From Corynebacterium sp. (GTDB lineage: Bacteria > Actinomycetota > Actinomycetes > Mycobacteriales > Mycobacteriaceae): a DNA stretch of 64,000 bases. The notes under the pieces were generated by a model. It saw nothing but the letters and a program-made list of their open reading frames with translations. It searched no databases and had not been told where the DNA came from. Positions within the stretch are counted from its first letter, which is position 1, and every line of letters starts with the position of its first letter. A program made the position numbers and the translations under genes. Shown here piece by piece: positions 20,082 through 29,696 of this stretch. The stretch lies in the NCBI RefSeq assembly GCF_030532965.1, contig NZ_JAUNKC010000006.1, forward strand, positions 1 to 64,000, given 5' to 3'.

Positions 20082-20136
20082 AAAGCACCCCTGGAAGGGA
20101 CTGTCGGATAAGCAGTCACCTGCCAGGGGTGCTTTT
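20082..20136 (+). terminator. tsf terminator
   Basis: AAAGCACCCCTGG (20082-20094) pairs with CCAGGGGTGCTTTT (20123-20136), ending in a T-run. Confidence 0.88.
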
Positions 20137-20335
20137 AGCTCCTGCTGCAGTAAGTGCCGTCGGTTCGCCACTAATAGGTGTTAGCGGGGTTGAAGGGGTA
20201 GAATCTAGTGCTTGAGATTCTTTGGATCTTTTCCGCAGCACAACATTGTTGCCCGCGGGATGTATAACTGATGACTAGCTTGGATCGTCGACAAGCGAAC
20301 CGCTCCAAGCACCAGGGAAAGGCGCCTTAGAAACC

Positions 20336-21061
20336 ATGACCGATTCCACCAAGCGTTCCGGCTATAAGCGAGTGATGTTAAAGCTTGGAGGTGAAATGTT
20401 CGGCGGGGGATCGGTAGGCATCGACCCGGACGTGGTCTCCAACGTCGCCCGTCAGATCGCCCAGGTAGCCCGCGACGGCGTTCAGGTCGCAGTCGTTATC
20501 GGCGGCGGTAACTTCTTCCGCGGGGCGCAATTGCAGCAACGAGGGCTTGATCGCAACCGTTCGGATTACATGGGTATGCTCGGAACGGTGATGAATTGCC
20601 TGGCGCTGCAGGACTTCTTAGAACAAGAGGGAATCGATTGCCGGGTGCAGACCGCAATCAATATGGCGCAGGTTGCGGAACCATACCTCCCGCTTCGGGC
20701 AAAACGGCACCTGGAAAAGGGGCGGGTCGTTATCTTCGGTGCAGGCATGGGCATGCCGTATTTCTCCACCGATACCACTGCGGCGCAGCGCGCATTGGAA
20801 ATCGACTGCGAAGTCCTGCTCATGGCAAAGGGTGTGGATGGCGTCTATTCCGACGACCCACGGGTCAATCCAGACGCGAAGCTCTTCCACGACATTACGC
20901 CACGGGAAGTTATCGAACAGGAACTCAAAGTTGCTGACGCCACCGCGTTTTCTCTGTGCATGGACAACAACATGCCGATTCTGGTGTTCAACTTATTAGT
21001 TGAAGGCAATATCGCTCGGGCATGCGCCGGTGAGAAAATCGGTACCTTGGTTCAGCAATAG
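20336..21061 (+). CDS. pyrH: Uridylate kinase
   Basis: 241 aa. Bacterial UMP kinase of the amino-acid-kinase fold: [66 protein letters not shown] and [12 protein letters not shown]. It makes UDP from UMP. It sits between tsf and frr in the usual order. Confidence 0.96.
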   Translation: MTDSTKRSGYKRVMLKLGGEMFGGGSVGIDPDVVSNVARQIAQVARDGVQVAVVIGGGNFFRGAQLQQRGLDRNRSDYMGMLGTVMNCLALQDFLEQEGIDCRVQTAINMAQVAEPYLPLRAKRHLEKGRVVIFGAGMGMPYFSTDTTAAQRALEIDCEVLLMAKGVDGVYSDDPRVNPDAKLFHDITPREVIEQELKVADATAFSLCMDNNMPILVFNLLVEGNIARACAGEKIGTLVQQ

Positions 21062-21182
21062 TTCGCTTTAATGGCCTTTGGACTAAAAGTCCTGTTAAGG
21101 TAGATATCTGTACTCTGGCTTGCGTGAAACCCACCAGTGTTTTGCGGCAAGCCACATCACAAAAATCAAAAGGAAGACTCTC

Positions 21183-21740
21183 ATGATTGATGACGTGCTG
21201 TTGGAATGCGAAGAGCATATGACCACTTCCGTGGAGCGCACCCGGGAAGAACTCACCCATATTCGAACTGGCCGTGCGAACCCATCCATGTTCAACGGCG
21301 TCATCGCTGATTACTACGGTGTTCCTACCCCGATCACCCAAATGGCAACCATTTCGGTTCCGGAAGCGCGCATGCTGCTGATCAAGCCTTATGAGATGTC
21401 GACGATGGGTGAGATCGAAAACGCAATTCGCAATTCCGATCTGGGTGTTAACCCAACCAACGACGGCCAGGTGCTGCGGGTGACCATTCCGCAGCTCACC
21501 GAGGAGCGTCGTAAGGAAATGGCGAAGCTGGCTAAAGCTAAGGGCGAAGACGGCAAAATCGCCATCCGCAACGTTCGTCGTAAGGGCATGGATCAATTAA
21601 AGAAGATTCAGAAGGACGGCGACGCAGGTGAGGACGAAGTCCAAGCAGCAGAAAAGGAACTGGATAAGGTAACCCAGAAGTACGTTGCTTCTATCGACGA
21701 GCTTGTTACGAAGAAAGAAGCGGAATTGATGGAGGTTTAG
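21183..21740 (+). CDS. frr: Ribosome recycling factor
   Basis: 185 aa from ATG 21183 with AAAAGGAAG upstream, exactly the family length; upstream frames are spurious. Motifs: [44 protein letters not shown] and [29 protein letters not shown]. With EF-G it splits post-termination ribosomes. Confidence 0.96.
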   Translation: MIDDVLLECEEHMTTSVERTREELTHIRTGRANPSMFNGVIADYYGVPTPITQMATISVPEARMLLIKPYEMSTMGEIENAIRNSDLGVNPTNDGQVLRVTIPQLTEERRKEMAKLAKAKGEDGKIAIRNVRRKGMDQLKKIQKDGDAGEDEVQAAEKELDKVTQKYVASIDELVTKKEAELMEV

Positions 21741-21824
21741 CCCCCGCCTGTAGGTTCCGATTTCGTGCTTCTGGTCGCCGCGTCCCGTGGGGAATCACGA
21801 GAAACCGTGCGTGGCGATCGACCC

Positions 21825-21856
21825 CCCTAGGGAAGAGGACAAAAATCCCTAGGGGT
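21825..21856 (+). terminator. Hairpin between frr and cdsA
   Basis: CCCCTAGGG (21825-21833) pairs with CCCTAGGGG (21848-21856), followed by TTTAATG. It ends three bases before the first cdsA start, so it is either a weak frr terminator or a fold that hides the cdsA ribosome binding site. Confidence 0.6.
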
Positions 21857-21859
21857 TTA

Positions 21860-22759
21860 ATGCATAGCCTGACGAAAGTTGACATTCTGCCGATGAATAC
21901 CACAGCCCGCCATTTGCCTAAACCGAAAAATTCCGCTGGCCGCGATTTGAAAGTGGCCATTCCGGTGGGGCTTGGCCTATTCGCCGTTGTTCTATTGGCA
22001 ATCTTCGTCATACCATTTGGGTGGTATCCGTTAGTCGCCATCGCGATTTTCTTCGCACAGTGGGAGGTGATCTCCCGGCTCTCGGAAAAAGGCTATATCG
22101 TGCAGCGCTGGTGGCTGTTATTCGGCGGGCAGCTGATGCTGTGGTTATCGTGGCCGTTTGGCCCGAAGGGGCTGGTATCGGGATTTGTCGCCGCTGTTTT
22201 GCTGGTGATGTATTCCCGGCTTTTTCATCACGGCAAAAACTCCGCGCCCAAGAACTACCTGCGGGATACCGCCGTGGGGATTTTTGTGCTCACCTGGATT
22301 CCGCTTTTCGGCAGCTTCGCGGCGATGATGTCGCTGCTTAGGGGGCATGAAGTTGCTGGTTCCATGTTCATTATCACGTTTATGATGTGCGTGATCGCAT
22401 CCGATACCGGTGGTTATATCGCCGGGGTGATGTTCGGTTGCCACCCGATGGCGCCTGCGGTGAGCCCGAAGAAGTCTTGGGAAGGTTTCGCTGGCTCCAT
22501 TCTGTCGGGTGCCTTGGTCGGCGCATTGAGCATGCATTACCTGCTTCATTCCGACTGGTGGTGGGGTGTCTTGCTGGGAATCTTATTGGTCATCTGTGCG
22601 ACACTGGGTGATCTAGTGGAATCCCAGTTCAAACGGGAATTGGGGATTAAAGACATGTCGCAGATGATACCGGGGCACGGCGGGGTTATGGACCGACTCG
22701 ATGGCATGCTGCCCGCCGCTATGGTGACCTGGTTAGTGCTGTCGGTAATCTCCCTTTAG
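21860..22759 (+). CDS. cdsA: Phosphatidate cytidylyltransferase
   Basis: 299 aa from ATG 21860; ATG 21893 is an alternative that clears the upstream hairpin. About eight hydrophobic helices. The CDP-alcohol signature lies at the C-terminus: SPKKSWEGFAGSILSG and the final LGDLVESQFKRELGIKDMSQMIPGHGGVMDRLDGMLPAA. It converts phosphatidate and CTP to CDP-diacylglycerol for phospholipid, cardiolipin and phosphatidylinositol synthesis. Confidence 0.94.
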   Translation: MHSLTKVDILPMNTTARHLPKPKNSAGRDLKVAIPVGLGLFAVVLLAIFVIPFGWYPLVAIAIFFAQWEVISRLSEKGYIVQRWWLLFGGQLMLWLSWPFGPKGLVSGFVAAVLLVMYSRLFHHGKNSAPKNYLRDTAVGIFVLTWIPLFGSFAAMMSLLRGHEVAGSMFIITFMMCVIASDTGGYIAGVMFGCHPMAPAVSPKKSWEGFAGSILSGALVGALSMHYLLHSDWWWGVLLGILLVICATLGDLVESQFKRELGIKDMSQMIPGHGGVMDRLDGMLPAAMVTWLVLSVISL

Positions 22760-22811
22760 CTTTTCGACGCCACCAGGGTTTCCCAATCAACGTGGTAGGT
22801 TGCGCATAACG

Positions 22812-22853
22812 AAAAACCCTGTGCTGTCCGCCTTGGACTAGCGCAGGGTTTTA
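22812..22853. terminator. Bidirectional terminator between cdsA and the LapA gene
   Basis: AAAAACCCTGTGC and GCGCAGGGTTTT form the stem, with A/T runs at both ends. The two flanking genes converge. Confidence 0.8.
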
Positions 22854-22871
22854 GCGTTGGAGCTAGCGGCT

Positions 22872-23279
22872 TTAATTCTTTTTGATCTGGCGGCGTAGCT
22901 GTAACATGCGAACCCCACCGACGAGGGCCATAATCAATGCGCCAGCGATGGCGGCAAGTAAGAAACCAACACCGGCCGGGAACGTGAATTTCCAGGCGAA
23001 TAGCGTGAGATCCACCGGCTGTTGATTCTGCAGAATAAATACCAAAAGCACAATGAGCAAAAGCGCGCCCGCGATGAGTGCCACCCAGGTTCCGCCCGCG
23101 AACGAGCTCTTAACCGCAGGCTTCGAAGCGGGGGCCGGAGTGGTTGCGGGAACCTCGGCAGGAAGATTGTCAACGGCAGGTTCGTATTCATGAACTGAGG
23201 TGTCCGAAAACGAATCTGGTTGTTCAACCATATCTTTGGCTAATGCGTCAGAATGAAAATCGTCGTTATTTTTAGACAT
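22872..23279 (-). CDS. LapA-domain (DUF1049) membrane protein
   Basis: 135 aa. A hydrophilic Asp/Glu/Pro-rich N-terminus (1-60) precedes two membrane helices, VALIAGALLLIVLLVFILQNQQPVD-type and GVGFLLAAIAGALIMALVGGV, ending in a basic tail RMLQLRRQIKKN. The QNQ-x-V-x-L-x-x-F motif between the helices is the LapA signature. It is probably a lipid-envelope associated membrane protein; the exact role in corynebacteria is unknown. Confidence 0.82.
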   Translation of the reverse strand: MSKNNDDFHSDALAKDMVEQPDSFSDTSVHEYEPAVDNLPAEVPATTPAPASKPAVKSSFAGGTWVALIAGALLLIVLLVFILQNQQPVDLTLFAWKFTFPAGVGFLLAAIAGALIMALVGGVRMLQLRRQIKKN

Positions 23280-23423
23280 GGTTACTATTCAACTGTGTTT
23301 AGTAGCTCAATACAATCGTGACAGCTAAAAAGTGCGAGATTGTTATGAAAAATAGCAGTTCCACGCTGGTGCACCGCCGCCGAATCGACCTTTTGCCCTG
23401 GTTCGTGCGAAAATAGTTTGATT

Positions 23424-24521
23424 ATGGCTACACCCATCCCCCTTAACTTTGCTACGCCACGACGGGCAATGCCCCCGAAACATTTCGCGGATTTAACCAA
23501 CGACGAACGCATTGCCGCTTTAGCTGAACTTGGGCTGCCCAAATTCCGGGCAAACCAACTGGCTAAACACTACTACGGCCGAATGCAGGCCGACCCGCGC
23601 ACCATGACGGACCTGCCAGCAGCCGCGCGGGAAAAAGTAGCCGAAGCGTTGTTTCCCACGTTGATGACCCCGGTACGGGAAGTCTCAGCTGATGACGGTG
23701 AAACCCAAAAGACGTTGTGGAAACTTCACGACGGTACGCTTTTGGAATCCGTGTTGATGCGGTATCCCAATCGCGCGACCCTTTGCATTTCCTCCCAGGC
23801 GGGTTGTGGCATGGCCTGTCCGTTCTGCGCTACTGGACAGGGCGGGTTGGATCGTAATCTCTCCACCGCGGAAATTGTTGACCAGGTGCGTGCGGCTGCA
23901 GCGACAATGGAAGCTGAAGGCGGCCGGTTATCCAACATCGTTTTTATGGGCATGGGGGAGCCACTCGCCAATTACAAACGCGTGGTTCATGCGGTGCGCC
24001 AAATCACGGAGCCGGTGCCGAACGGTTTCGGCATCTCGCAGCGCAACGTCACGGTGTCCACGGTTGGTTTGGCTCCTGCGATCCGCAAGCTTGCCGACGA
24101 GGATCTCTCCGTCACACTCGCCGTTTCGTTGCATACCCCAGACGATGAACTGCGGGACACGTTAGTGCCGGTGAATAACCGCTGGTCGGTTGAGGAGGTA
24201 CTGGATGCGGCTGCATATTATGCTGATCGGTCGGGGCGGCGGGTGTCCATCGAATACGCCCTGATTCGGGACATCAATGACCACGGGTGGCGGGCCGACA
24301 TGTTAGGCAAGAAGCTCCATCGCGCCTTAGGCTCCAAAGCACATGTCAATGTGATTCCACTCAATCCAACGCCAGGTTCCAAGTGGGATGCATCTGATAA
24401 AACCCAGCAGGATGAATTTGTTCGGCGGGTCATCGCGCAGGGGGTTACGTGTACGGTTCGAGATACCAAGGGCCAGGAAATCGCGGCCGCCTGCGGTCAG
24501 CTTGCCGCCGAAGAACGATAA
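23424..24521 (+). CDS. rlmN: Dual-specificity RNA methyltransferase RlmN
   Basis: 365 aa from ATG 23424. Radical-SAM CxxxCxxC at Cys128/132/135 (CGMACPFC), the [11 protein letters not shown] and [14 protein letters not shown] segments, and a C-terminal Cys in AAACGQLA matching the methyl-carrying catalytic cysteine. It makes 2-methyladenosine in 23S rRNA and in certain tRNAs. It lies downstream of cdsA as in related genomes. Confidence 0.95.
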   Translation: MATPIPLNFATPRRAMPPKHFADLTNDERIAALAELGLPKFRANQLAKHYYGRMQADPRTMTDLPAAAREKVAEALFPTLMTPVREVSADDGETQKTLWKLHDGTLLESVLMRYPNRATLCISSQAGCGMACPFCATGQGGLDRNLSTAEIVDQVRAAAATMEAEGGRLSNIVFMGMGEPLANYKRVVHAVRQITEPVPNGFGISQRNVTVSTVGLAPAIRKLADEDLSVTLAVSLHTPDDELRDTLVPVNNRWSVEEVLDAAAYYADRSGRRVSIEYALIRDINDHGWRADMLGKKLHRALGSKAHVNVIPLNPTPGSKWDASDKTQQDEFVRRVIAQGVTCTVRDTKGQEIAAACGQLAAEER

Positions 24522-24556
24522 ACCGTTAGGTTAATACCTAGCGGTCCCAGATTTTA

Positions 24557-24587
24557 AGCCTCATGTTTTTTGGAAAAACATGAGGCT
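24557..24587 (+). terminator. rlmN terminator
   Basis: A 14-bp perfect stem AGCCTCATGTTTTT / AAAAACATGAGGCT with a 3-base loop lies between two convergent genes. Confidence 0.85.
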
Positions 24588-24622
24588 CGTTGCGGCGATT
24601 TTTATTGAAGGCTTTTGTCGCC

Positions 24623-26200
24623 TTAACGCTTATGCGGTACCTTCACCGCGACGGCATAGAATCCGTCCTTTTCGGCGATGGCAACGGTGATTTTTGATGC
24701 ATTGGAGCGCAGCAGAACGTCGCTGTTCTTCTTCTGGCTGAATAGTTTGTCGGTGGCTGCGAGTGGGTCGTCGGCAAGCGCATACACTTCCGTCAACGGA
24801 AGCTGTTGTTGCACGACTTTGCCGTTGACGAAAAGCTCAGCTTGCTTTTGCAGATGGGATTGGTGCTGATCATCGACGGTGAGTACGCCCAGACCTGCTG
24901 CGGTACGTTTTTCGTTGATTGCGGCGATGACGGATTCGATCTGCTTCGCGCGTTCTTGCAGCGCGACTCCTTGGGTGATGGGACGAACGGAGATCCAGAA
25001 TTCGTCGCCGTCTTGGTACAATCCGACGGCGACGTGGCTGTACCGAGCGTCAGTGAGGATGAAATTAAAACCAGATTGCTGTGCCCAAACTGCAACAGCT
25101 TCTAGCGGATCGTGAGCACGCCACACGGCACGCTTAATTCCGGAGAAATAGAGTCGGTTGATATCCTTCATGTGCTTGGCCCACGCCACCTCTTCGGCGT
25201 TAAACGAAGGCGCAAGCTGAAACGGATTCACCCCGTTTTTCTTGCGTGCCTCGTTTATCCGGTCAACCAGCTTGCTCACGCGGTCGTCGTCGGATGTCAG
25301 CGCATCGCCCTCGGTGACGAATCGTGCGGAACCGCCCCACCAAAAACCGTTTGTGGCAAGACCAATAGCGACCTTCTTAAGATCAGGGCGGCGAACCAAT
25401 TGCGCCAGGAAATCATATTTGGCGATCGATTCGCGGTAACCGACCACTGGGTCTTCACCAGAGATTGGGACTACCCGCATAGAATAATCGGTCTGGAAAC
25501 TGCCGGACTTAATGAAGTCTTCAGCATCCTTTTGCTCCGCCTTGCTCAATTCCGCATCGAGCGTAACCGGGTTCAAGCCTTGGCTACGACGCTGGCTATT
25601 GATCTCGTCCAGGACACGTTGAACTTGGCGGGCAACCGAAGAGTCGGAGCCGGTATCAGGCGTCGACGGATTTTGCTTCCGCGGCGGGGTAGAACTTGAC
25701 GAGCTGGACAGGCTCGACAGGTCAGTTTGCTTGCCTGCCGTGTTATTGATACCTGGCTGTGCGGAATCGGTAGGTTCCGCCGAAGGATTCCCGGAAGCAG
25801 GTGGAATGGTTTCCGGTGCGGGTTGGGTTGGGTTATTCGGTGCATCCGGGAACCAGAAGGTCGAGGATTCCGTGGTTGGCGGCGCGGTGGTTACATGAGG
25901 CGTCAATTCGCCTTCAGGCTTGGCTGGGTGAGTCTGCTTTGTGTCTGCAGAATTTTGTGCGGTTGTCTTGGTGACAAAAGCGACGATGCCAAGAATGGCT
26001 GCGAATAGTGGCAAAGCGCCGCCAAGGATTTTATAGAAGAAATCGGTATTGAACTCCGAAGAGCCAGCGGGAAGGCTGAAAGCGTGATGCGGGTTGGGGA
26101 CCTGCGCGGTGGCTGGTGTTTGTGCGGAATGTAGGTTGCTGAAGCTAAGCGATGCGACAAGTGCACACGCCAGCGCTTTTCGACGCCAGTTACGAGGCAT
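24623..26200 (-). CDS. Secreted/anchored protein with CAP-like (SCP) repeats
   Basis: 525 aa. Signal peptide 1-33 (ALACALVASLSFSNLHSA), then a second hydrophobic helix (FFYKILGGALPLFAAILGIVAFV), then a long Thr/Pro/Ser-rich linker to about 185. The rest has three related blocks, each starting with a helix such as VLDEINSQRRSQGLNPVTLD, LVDRINEARKKNGVNPFQL or VIAAINEKRTAAGLGVLTVD. These resemble the first helix of CAP/SCP-PR1 domains. Only partial CAP motifs are visible, so the domains are degenerate or divergent. Host interaction or a cell-envelope role is possible but not shown. One CGTCGAAAAGC copy lies in the signal peptide region (26175). Confidence 0.65.
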   Translation of the reverse strand: MPRNWRRKALACALVASLSFSNLHSAQTPATAQVPNPHHAFSLPAGSSEFNTDFFYKILGGALPLFAAILGIVAFVTKTTAQNSADTKQTHPAKPEGELTPHVTTAPPTTESSTFWFPDAPNNPTQPAPETIPPASGNPSAEPTDSAQPGINNTAGKQTDLSSLSSSSSSTPPRKQNPSTPDTGSDSSVARQVQRVLDEINSQRRSQGLNPVTLDAELSKAEQKDAEDFIKSGSFQTDYSMRVVPISGEDPVVGYRESIAKYDFLAQLVRRPDLKKVAIGLATNGFWWGGSARFVTEGDALTSDDDRVSKLVDRINEARKKNGVNPFQLAPSFNAEEVAWAKHMKDINRLYFSGIKRAVWRAHDPLEAVAVWAQQSGFNFILTDARYSHVAVGLYQDGDEFWISVRPITQGVALQERAKQIESVIAAINEKRTAAGLGVLTVDDQHQSHLQKQAELFVNGKVVQQQLPLTEVYALADDPLAATDKLFSQKKNSDVLLRSNASKITVAIAEKDGFYAVAVKVPHKR

Positions 26201-26419
26201 GAGACGGTATCTCCTTGGCAGATGAAGATGAAAGAATCAGAACTGAAATTTAGTTTAACTGTCAACTGTTTAAAATGATAAATAGATAGAAAAGTCAAAA
26301 GATTGAATTAAATAAAAAATGATAAACGTATATATCTGGCGGGGTTCGGGGGTGGATCTGGGGTAGAAAATTTTCCGGATTGTAGTGCGAAAAGGTGGCC
26401 GGTTCGGTTATGGCAATAA

Positions 26420-26453
26420 AAAATTCCGCCTACTATCAAGTAGGCGGAATTTT
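26420..26453 (-). terminator. Terminator after the DUF2631 gene
   Basis: AAAATTCCGCCTA (26420-26432) and TAGGCGGAATTTT (26441-26453) form a perfect stem with T-runs on both strands, just downstream of the minus-strand DUF2631 gene. Confidence 0.85.
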
Positions 26454-26464
26454 AAGGAATATTC

Positions 26465-26887
26465 TTAGTTTTCCAACTTGCGAAGGTGGGAAACCCGAGA
26501 CGGCTCGATATTCAGAGCGCGTAATTGGGAGTCGGTCAATTCAGCGTATGGGCCAGTGCAGGTTGCCTGGAGGTAATTCCAGTCAAGCTCTTTATGTCCT
26601 ACTGGCTTATTGTGAGCGGTCAAAGTCCGAGCTTGCTTGCCTTGTGGTTCAAACAGCTGCCAGAGCAGGCCGACCGCGATCAATGCTGCGAAGACAAAAA
26701 GGAAGATGGTTTCGACATGACCCTTGTGGTTACCGAAGTTGTAGCCCAACAGGATGAAAACGCAGATCCATCCCGAAATCTGGGTTGCATTGCGTCCGAT
26801 GTGGTGCCAACCCCATGCTGCTGATGGTTCATCCAGGGTGGATACACCATTGTGTACCTCAGGGGCGATCTCGTGAGAACCGGCCAC
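26465..26887 (-). CDS. DUF2631 family membrane protein
   Basis: 140 aa from GTG 26887, seven bases after AAGGAG; the longer frame is not supported. Two membrane helices (ISGWICVFILLGYNF and IFLFVFAALIAVGLLWQLF) lie between a hydrophilic N-terminus (MAGSHEIAPEVHNGVSTLDEPSA) and a charged C-terminus. DUF2631 proteins occur in actinobacteria, often beside dxr. Function unknown. Confidence 0.82.
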   Translation of the reverse strand: MAGSHEIAPEVHNGVSTLDEPSAAWGWHHIGRNATQISGWICVFILLGYNFGNHKGHVETIFLFVFAALIAVGLLWQLFEPQGKQARTLTAHNKPVGHKELDWNYLQATCTGPYAELTDSQLRALNIEPSRVSHLRKLEN

Positions 26888-27249
26888 GCTCTTCTCCTTA
26901 AAACTTGATGTCACGCCAGGCTTGTGGTTGGTAGTTGCACATAACCATGCGTTAGTAGGGGAGTTTGAAACAGAAATAGATTTCCCAACCATTTTGGCAT
27001 AACTGCACGTTTCAGGCGACATTAACCAACGGAAAGCCCTTAGTGTGGCATATGACACATTTGCTTTAACCTGCGGAAACGTAAAAATTTGGGCGACTGT
27101 GTCGCATTCTCAATCTTAAGTTGGTACACGTTAGGGGGTGAAAACGAGGTGAAAACCTTCGACTTCGATCGTGATCAAGCAGTGTGCCGACTTCCGGTCT
27201 TCGATCAATCACATCTGCGGTGCGGGAAATACCAGTAGATAATGAAACA
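26888..27249. other. 362-bp divergent promoter region, DUF2631 gene / dxr
   Basis: It contains the GlxR-like palindrome at 27045-27060 and, next to dxr, a -10-like GATAAT (27237-27242) placed so that transcription could start at or near the dxr ATG. No gene is seen. Confidence 0.5.
27045..27060. promoter_or_regulatory. GlxR/CRP-like palindrome
   Basis: TGTGGCATATGACACA matches the corynebacterial GlxR consensus TGTGANNTANNTCACA at 10 of 12 defined positions. It is placed between two divergent genes. Confidence 0.4.
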
Positions 27250-28422
27250 ATGGAACTTATGAAGACAGCGGTAGTAATTCTTGGCAGTACCGGTTCTATA
27301 GGCACGCAAGCTCTTGAGGTCATCGCGGAAAATCCCGATAAGTTTCAGGTCGTGGGGATTGCGGCAGGTGGGCGCAATCCGCAGCTCATTATCGATCAGG
27401 CGATCAACCTTAAATTGTCGGCCAACCAAGTGGCAGTAGCCGACGCCCAGGCGGCACAGCAGGTGTCAGAAGCGCTGGGCTCTCAAGTACGCTCCGGACA
27501 GAACGCCGCTGAAAATTTGGTCCGAGAAACCCCGGCTGATACAGTACTGAACGCTTTGGTTGGTTCCCAGGGGCTTGCTGCGACAATGGCGGTCATCGAA
27601 ACGGGAAGCACGTTGGCGCTAGCGAATAAGGAATCGCTAGTGGCGGGCGGAGAACTGGTAATGAAGGCACTTGCACCAGGCCAGATCGTCCCGGTGGACT
27701 CGGAGCACTCGGCCATGGCGCAGTGCTTGCGTTCCGGGGAACGCCACGAGGTTGATCGGTTTGTTCTTACTGCTTCCGGCGGACCGTTTCGTGGTTGGAC
27801 TAGGGAGATGATGCGGGAGGTCACGCCGCAGCAGGCGGCAGCGCACCCTACATGGTCGATGGGGCAAATGAATACCCTAAATTCCGCGACTTTAATCAAC
27901 AAGGGATTGGAATTGATCGAAGCTTCGCTGCTTTTTGATATTCCTGCTGACCGAATCGATGTCACGGTGCACCCCCAATCCATCGTGCACTCCATGGTCA
28001 CCTTTAGCGATGGCGCCACTATCGCGCAAGCATCGCCACCGTCGATGAAGCTTCCCATTTCCTTAGCATTGCATTGGCCGCACCGGGTGCCAGACGCACA
28101 ACCTGCGCTGGATTTCAGCGCCGCAGCCACCTGGGAGTTCTTCCCTGTGGATGACGAGGCTTTCCCGGCGGTTCAATTAGCTCGCGACGTTGCGCTGCGC
28201 GGCGGGACGTTCCCGGCAGTGTATAACGCAGCGAATGAGCAAGCGGCGGCAGCGTTCCTTGCTGGGCGGATACAATTCCCCTCCATCGTTGATGTCGTGA
28301 GTGACATTGTGTCTGCAAGTTCGCAGTTCGCCGGAACGGCGAATACAATCGCGGACGTTATAGAATGCGAGCAGATTGCCCGGGCTTATGCCGATGAGGC
28401 TATCGAACGCATTGAACGATAG
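27250..28422 (+). CDS. dxr: 1-deoxy-D-xylulose 5-phosphate reductoisomerase
   Basis: 390 aa from ATG 27250 (ATG 27259 is possible); the frame extends further upstream without a credible start. NADPH fold [80 protein letters not shown] and MLPI-like [16 protein letters not shown] are all present. It makes MEP, the committed step of non-mevalonate isoprenoid synthesis. rseP and ispG nearby complete the common dxr-rseP-ispG neighbourhood. Confidence 0.95.
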   Translation: MELMKTAVVILGSTGSIGTQALEVIAENPDKFQVVGIAAGGRNPQLIIDQAINLKLSANQVAVADAQAAQQVSEALGSQVRSGQNAAENLVRETPADTVLNALVGSQGLAATMAVIETGSTLALANKESLVAGGELVMKALAPGQIVPVDSEHSAMAQCLRSGERHEVDRFVLTASGGPFRGWTREMMREVTPQQAAAHPTWSMGQMNTLNSATLINKGLELIEASLLFDIPADRIDVTVHPQSIVHSMVTFSDGATIAQASPPSMKLPISLALHWPHRVPDAQPALDFSAAATWEFFPVDDEAFPAVQLARDVALRGGTFPAVYNAANEQAAAAFLAGRIQFPSIVDVVSDIVSASSQFAGTANTIADVIECEQIARAYADEAIERIER

Positions 28423-28449
28423 CGGTTAAGGAAACTGACACAACAAACT

Positions 28450-29658
28450 ATGTCGTATTTACTTGGTGTTTTTATCTTTGCCATCGGTATCGCCGCAACC
28501 ATTGCGCTTCATGAATGGGGGCATTTTGCCACGGCTCGGTTGTTTGGCATGAAAGTCCGGCGATTCTTCGTCGGTTTTGGCCCTACCGTGTGGTCGGTGA
28601 AACGAGGAGAAACCGTCTACGGGTTCAAAGCGATTCCGCTGGGCGGGTTCTGCGACATCGCGGGAATGACCAATCAAGACGAATTATCGTCCACGGAACG
28701 GCCGCACGCGATGATTTTTAAACCTTGGTGGCAACGAATCATCGTGTTGCTAGGCGGCATTATCGTCAATATCATCGTGGCGTTGGTTATTTTGTATGGA
28801 CTAGCCGTTACGTCCGGATTGCCAAACAACAACGTCGATACGACGGCAACCATCGGGGAAATCAATTGTGTTGCTCCTAAACAGCTCGACGCGCAAACGC
28901 TAGCGCCGTGCTCCGGAACCGGACCGGCCGCCAAGGCTGGGTTGCAGGTCGGTGACCGGGTTGTGGCTGTCGACGACGTAAAAGTCGCAAGCTTTGTGGA
29001 GCTACGCGATTATGTGATGACCAAGCCGAATGAAGAAGTCGTGCTTCACGTTGAACGGGCCGGAAAGAAACTCGACGTGCCTATTCACGTGGAATCCGCG
29101 AGTCGGCTCAACCCCGCCGGTGAAGAAATAACGGTCGGTGCCATAGGCGTGGCGAGCGCGCCCCTTGAGCTATTCGTCTCCTACGGGCCTGTTGACGCCA
29201 TCGGGGCTACCTTCGGGTTTGCTGGTTCCTTGACGTCGGCCACCCTGAGTGGCTTGGCCTCCTTCCCCCAAAAAATCCCAGGTGTTGCGGCCTCGATCTT
29301 TGGCGCCGAACGCGAAGTAGATGGTCCGATCAGCGTTGTCGGTGCGTCCCACGTCGGTGGCGTGTTGGCGGAACGTTCAGCCTGGCCGATGTTCCTCTTA
29401 ATGCTAGCCAGCCTCAATTTCTTCCTGGCGTTTTTCAACCTGATTCCATTGCCACCGTTAGACGGCGGACACATTGCTGTGGTGATTTACGAAAAACTGC
29501 GGGATCTGCTGCGGAGACTACGCGGTTTAGACCCAATGGGGCCAGCAGATTACGAGAAACTGGTTCCGGTGACAATGGCGGTCGCGGCGGTTTTGATCGG
29601 GGTTGGTGCCATCGTTATTATTGCCGACGTCGTGAACCCGGTGGATATATTCGGCTAG
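28450..29658 (+). CDS. rseP: Site-2 intramembrane metalloprotease RseP/Rip1
   Basis: 402 aa. Zinc motif H21-E22-x-x-H25 in the first membrane helix (ALHEWGHFATARLFG), a PDZ domain about residues 145-215 (GPAAKAGLQVGDRVVAVDDVKV), and the C-terminal NLIPLPPLDGGH segment that supplies the third zinc ligand. It cleaves membrane proteins such as anti-sigma factors within the bilayer. It lies 27 bp after dxr, probably in one transcript. Confidence 0.94.
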   Translation: MSYLLGVFIFAIGIAATIALHEWGHFATARLFGMKVRRFFVGFGPTVWSVKRGETVYGFKAIPLGGFCDIAGMTNQDELSSTERPHAMIFKPWWQRIIVLLGGIIVNIIVALVILYGLAVTSGLPNNNVDTTATIGEINCVAPKQLDAQTLAPCSGTGPAAKAGLQVGDRVVAVDDVKVASFVELRDYVMTKPNEEVVLHVERAGKKLDVPIHVESASRLNPAGEEITVGAIGVASAPLELFVSYGPVDAIGATFGFAGSLTSATLSGLASFPQKIPGVAASIFGAEREVDGPISVVGASHVGGVLAERSAWPMFLLMLASLNFFLAFFNLIPLPPLDGGHIAVVIYEKLRDLLRRLRGLDPMGPADYEKLVPVTMAVAAVLIGVGAIVIIADVVNPVDIFG

Positions 29659-29696
29659 CAAACCGCCACCTGCGTTCGTCGAAAAGCTAACTGCCA

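Noticed and set aside
24527..24540. TTAGGTTAATACCTAG as a DtxR site
   Set aside because: The half-site spacing does not match DtxR, and it lies just after the rlmN stop, ahead of a terminator, with no promoter.
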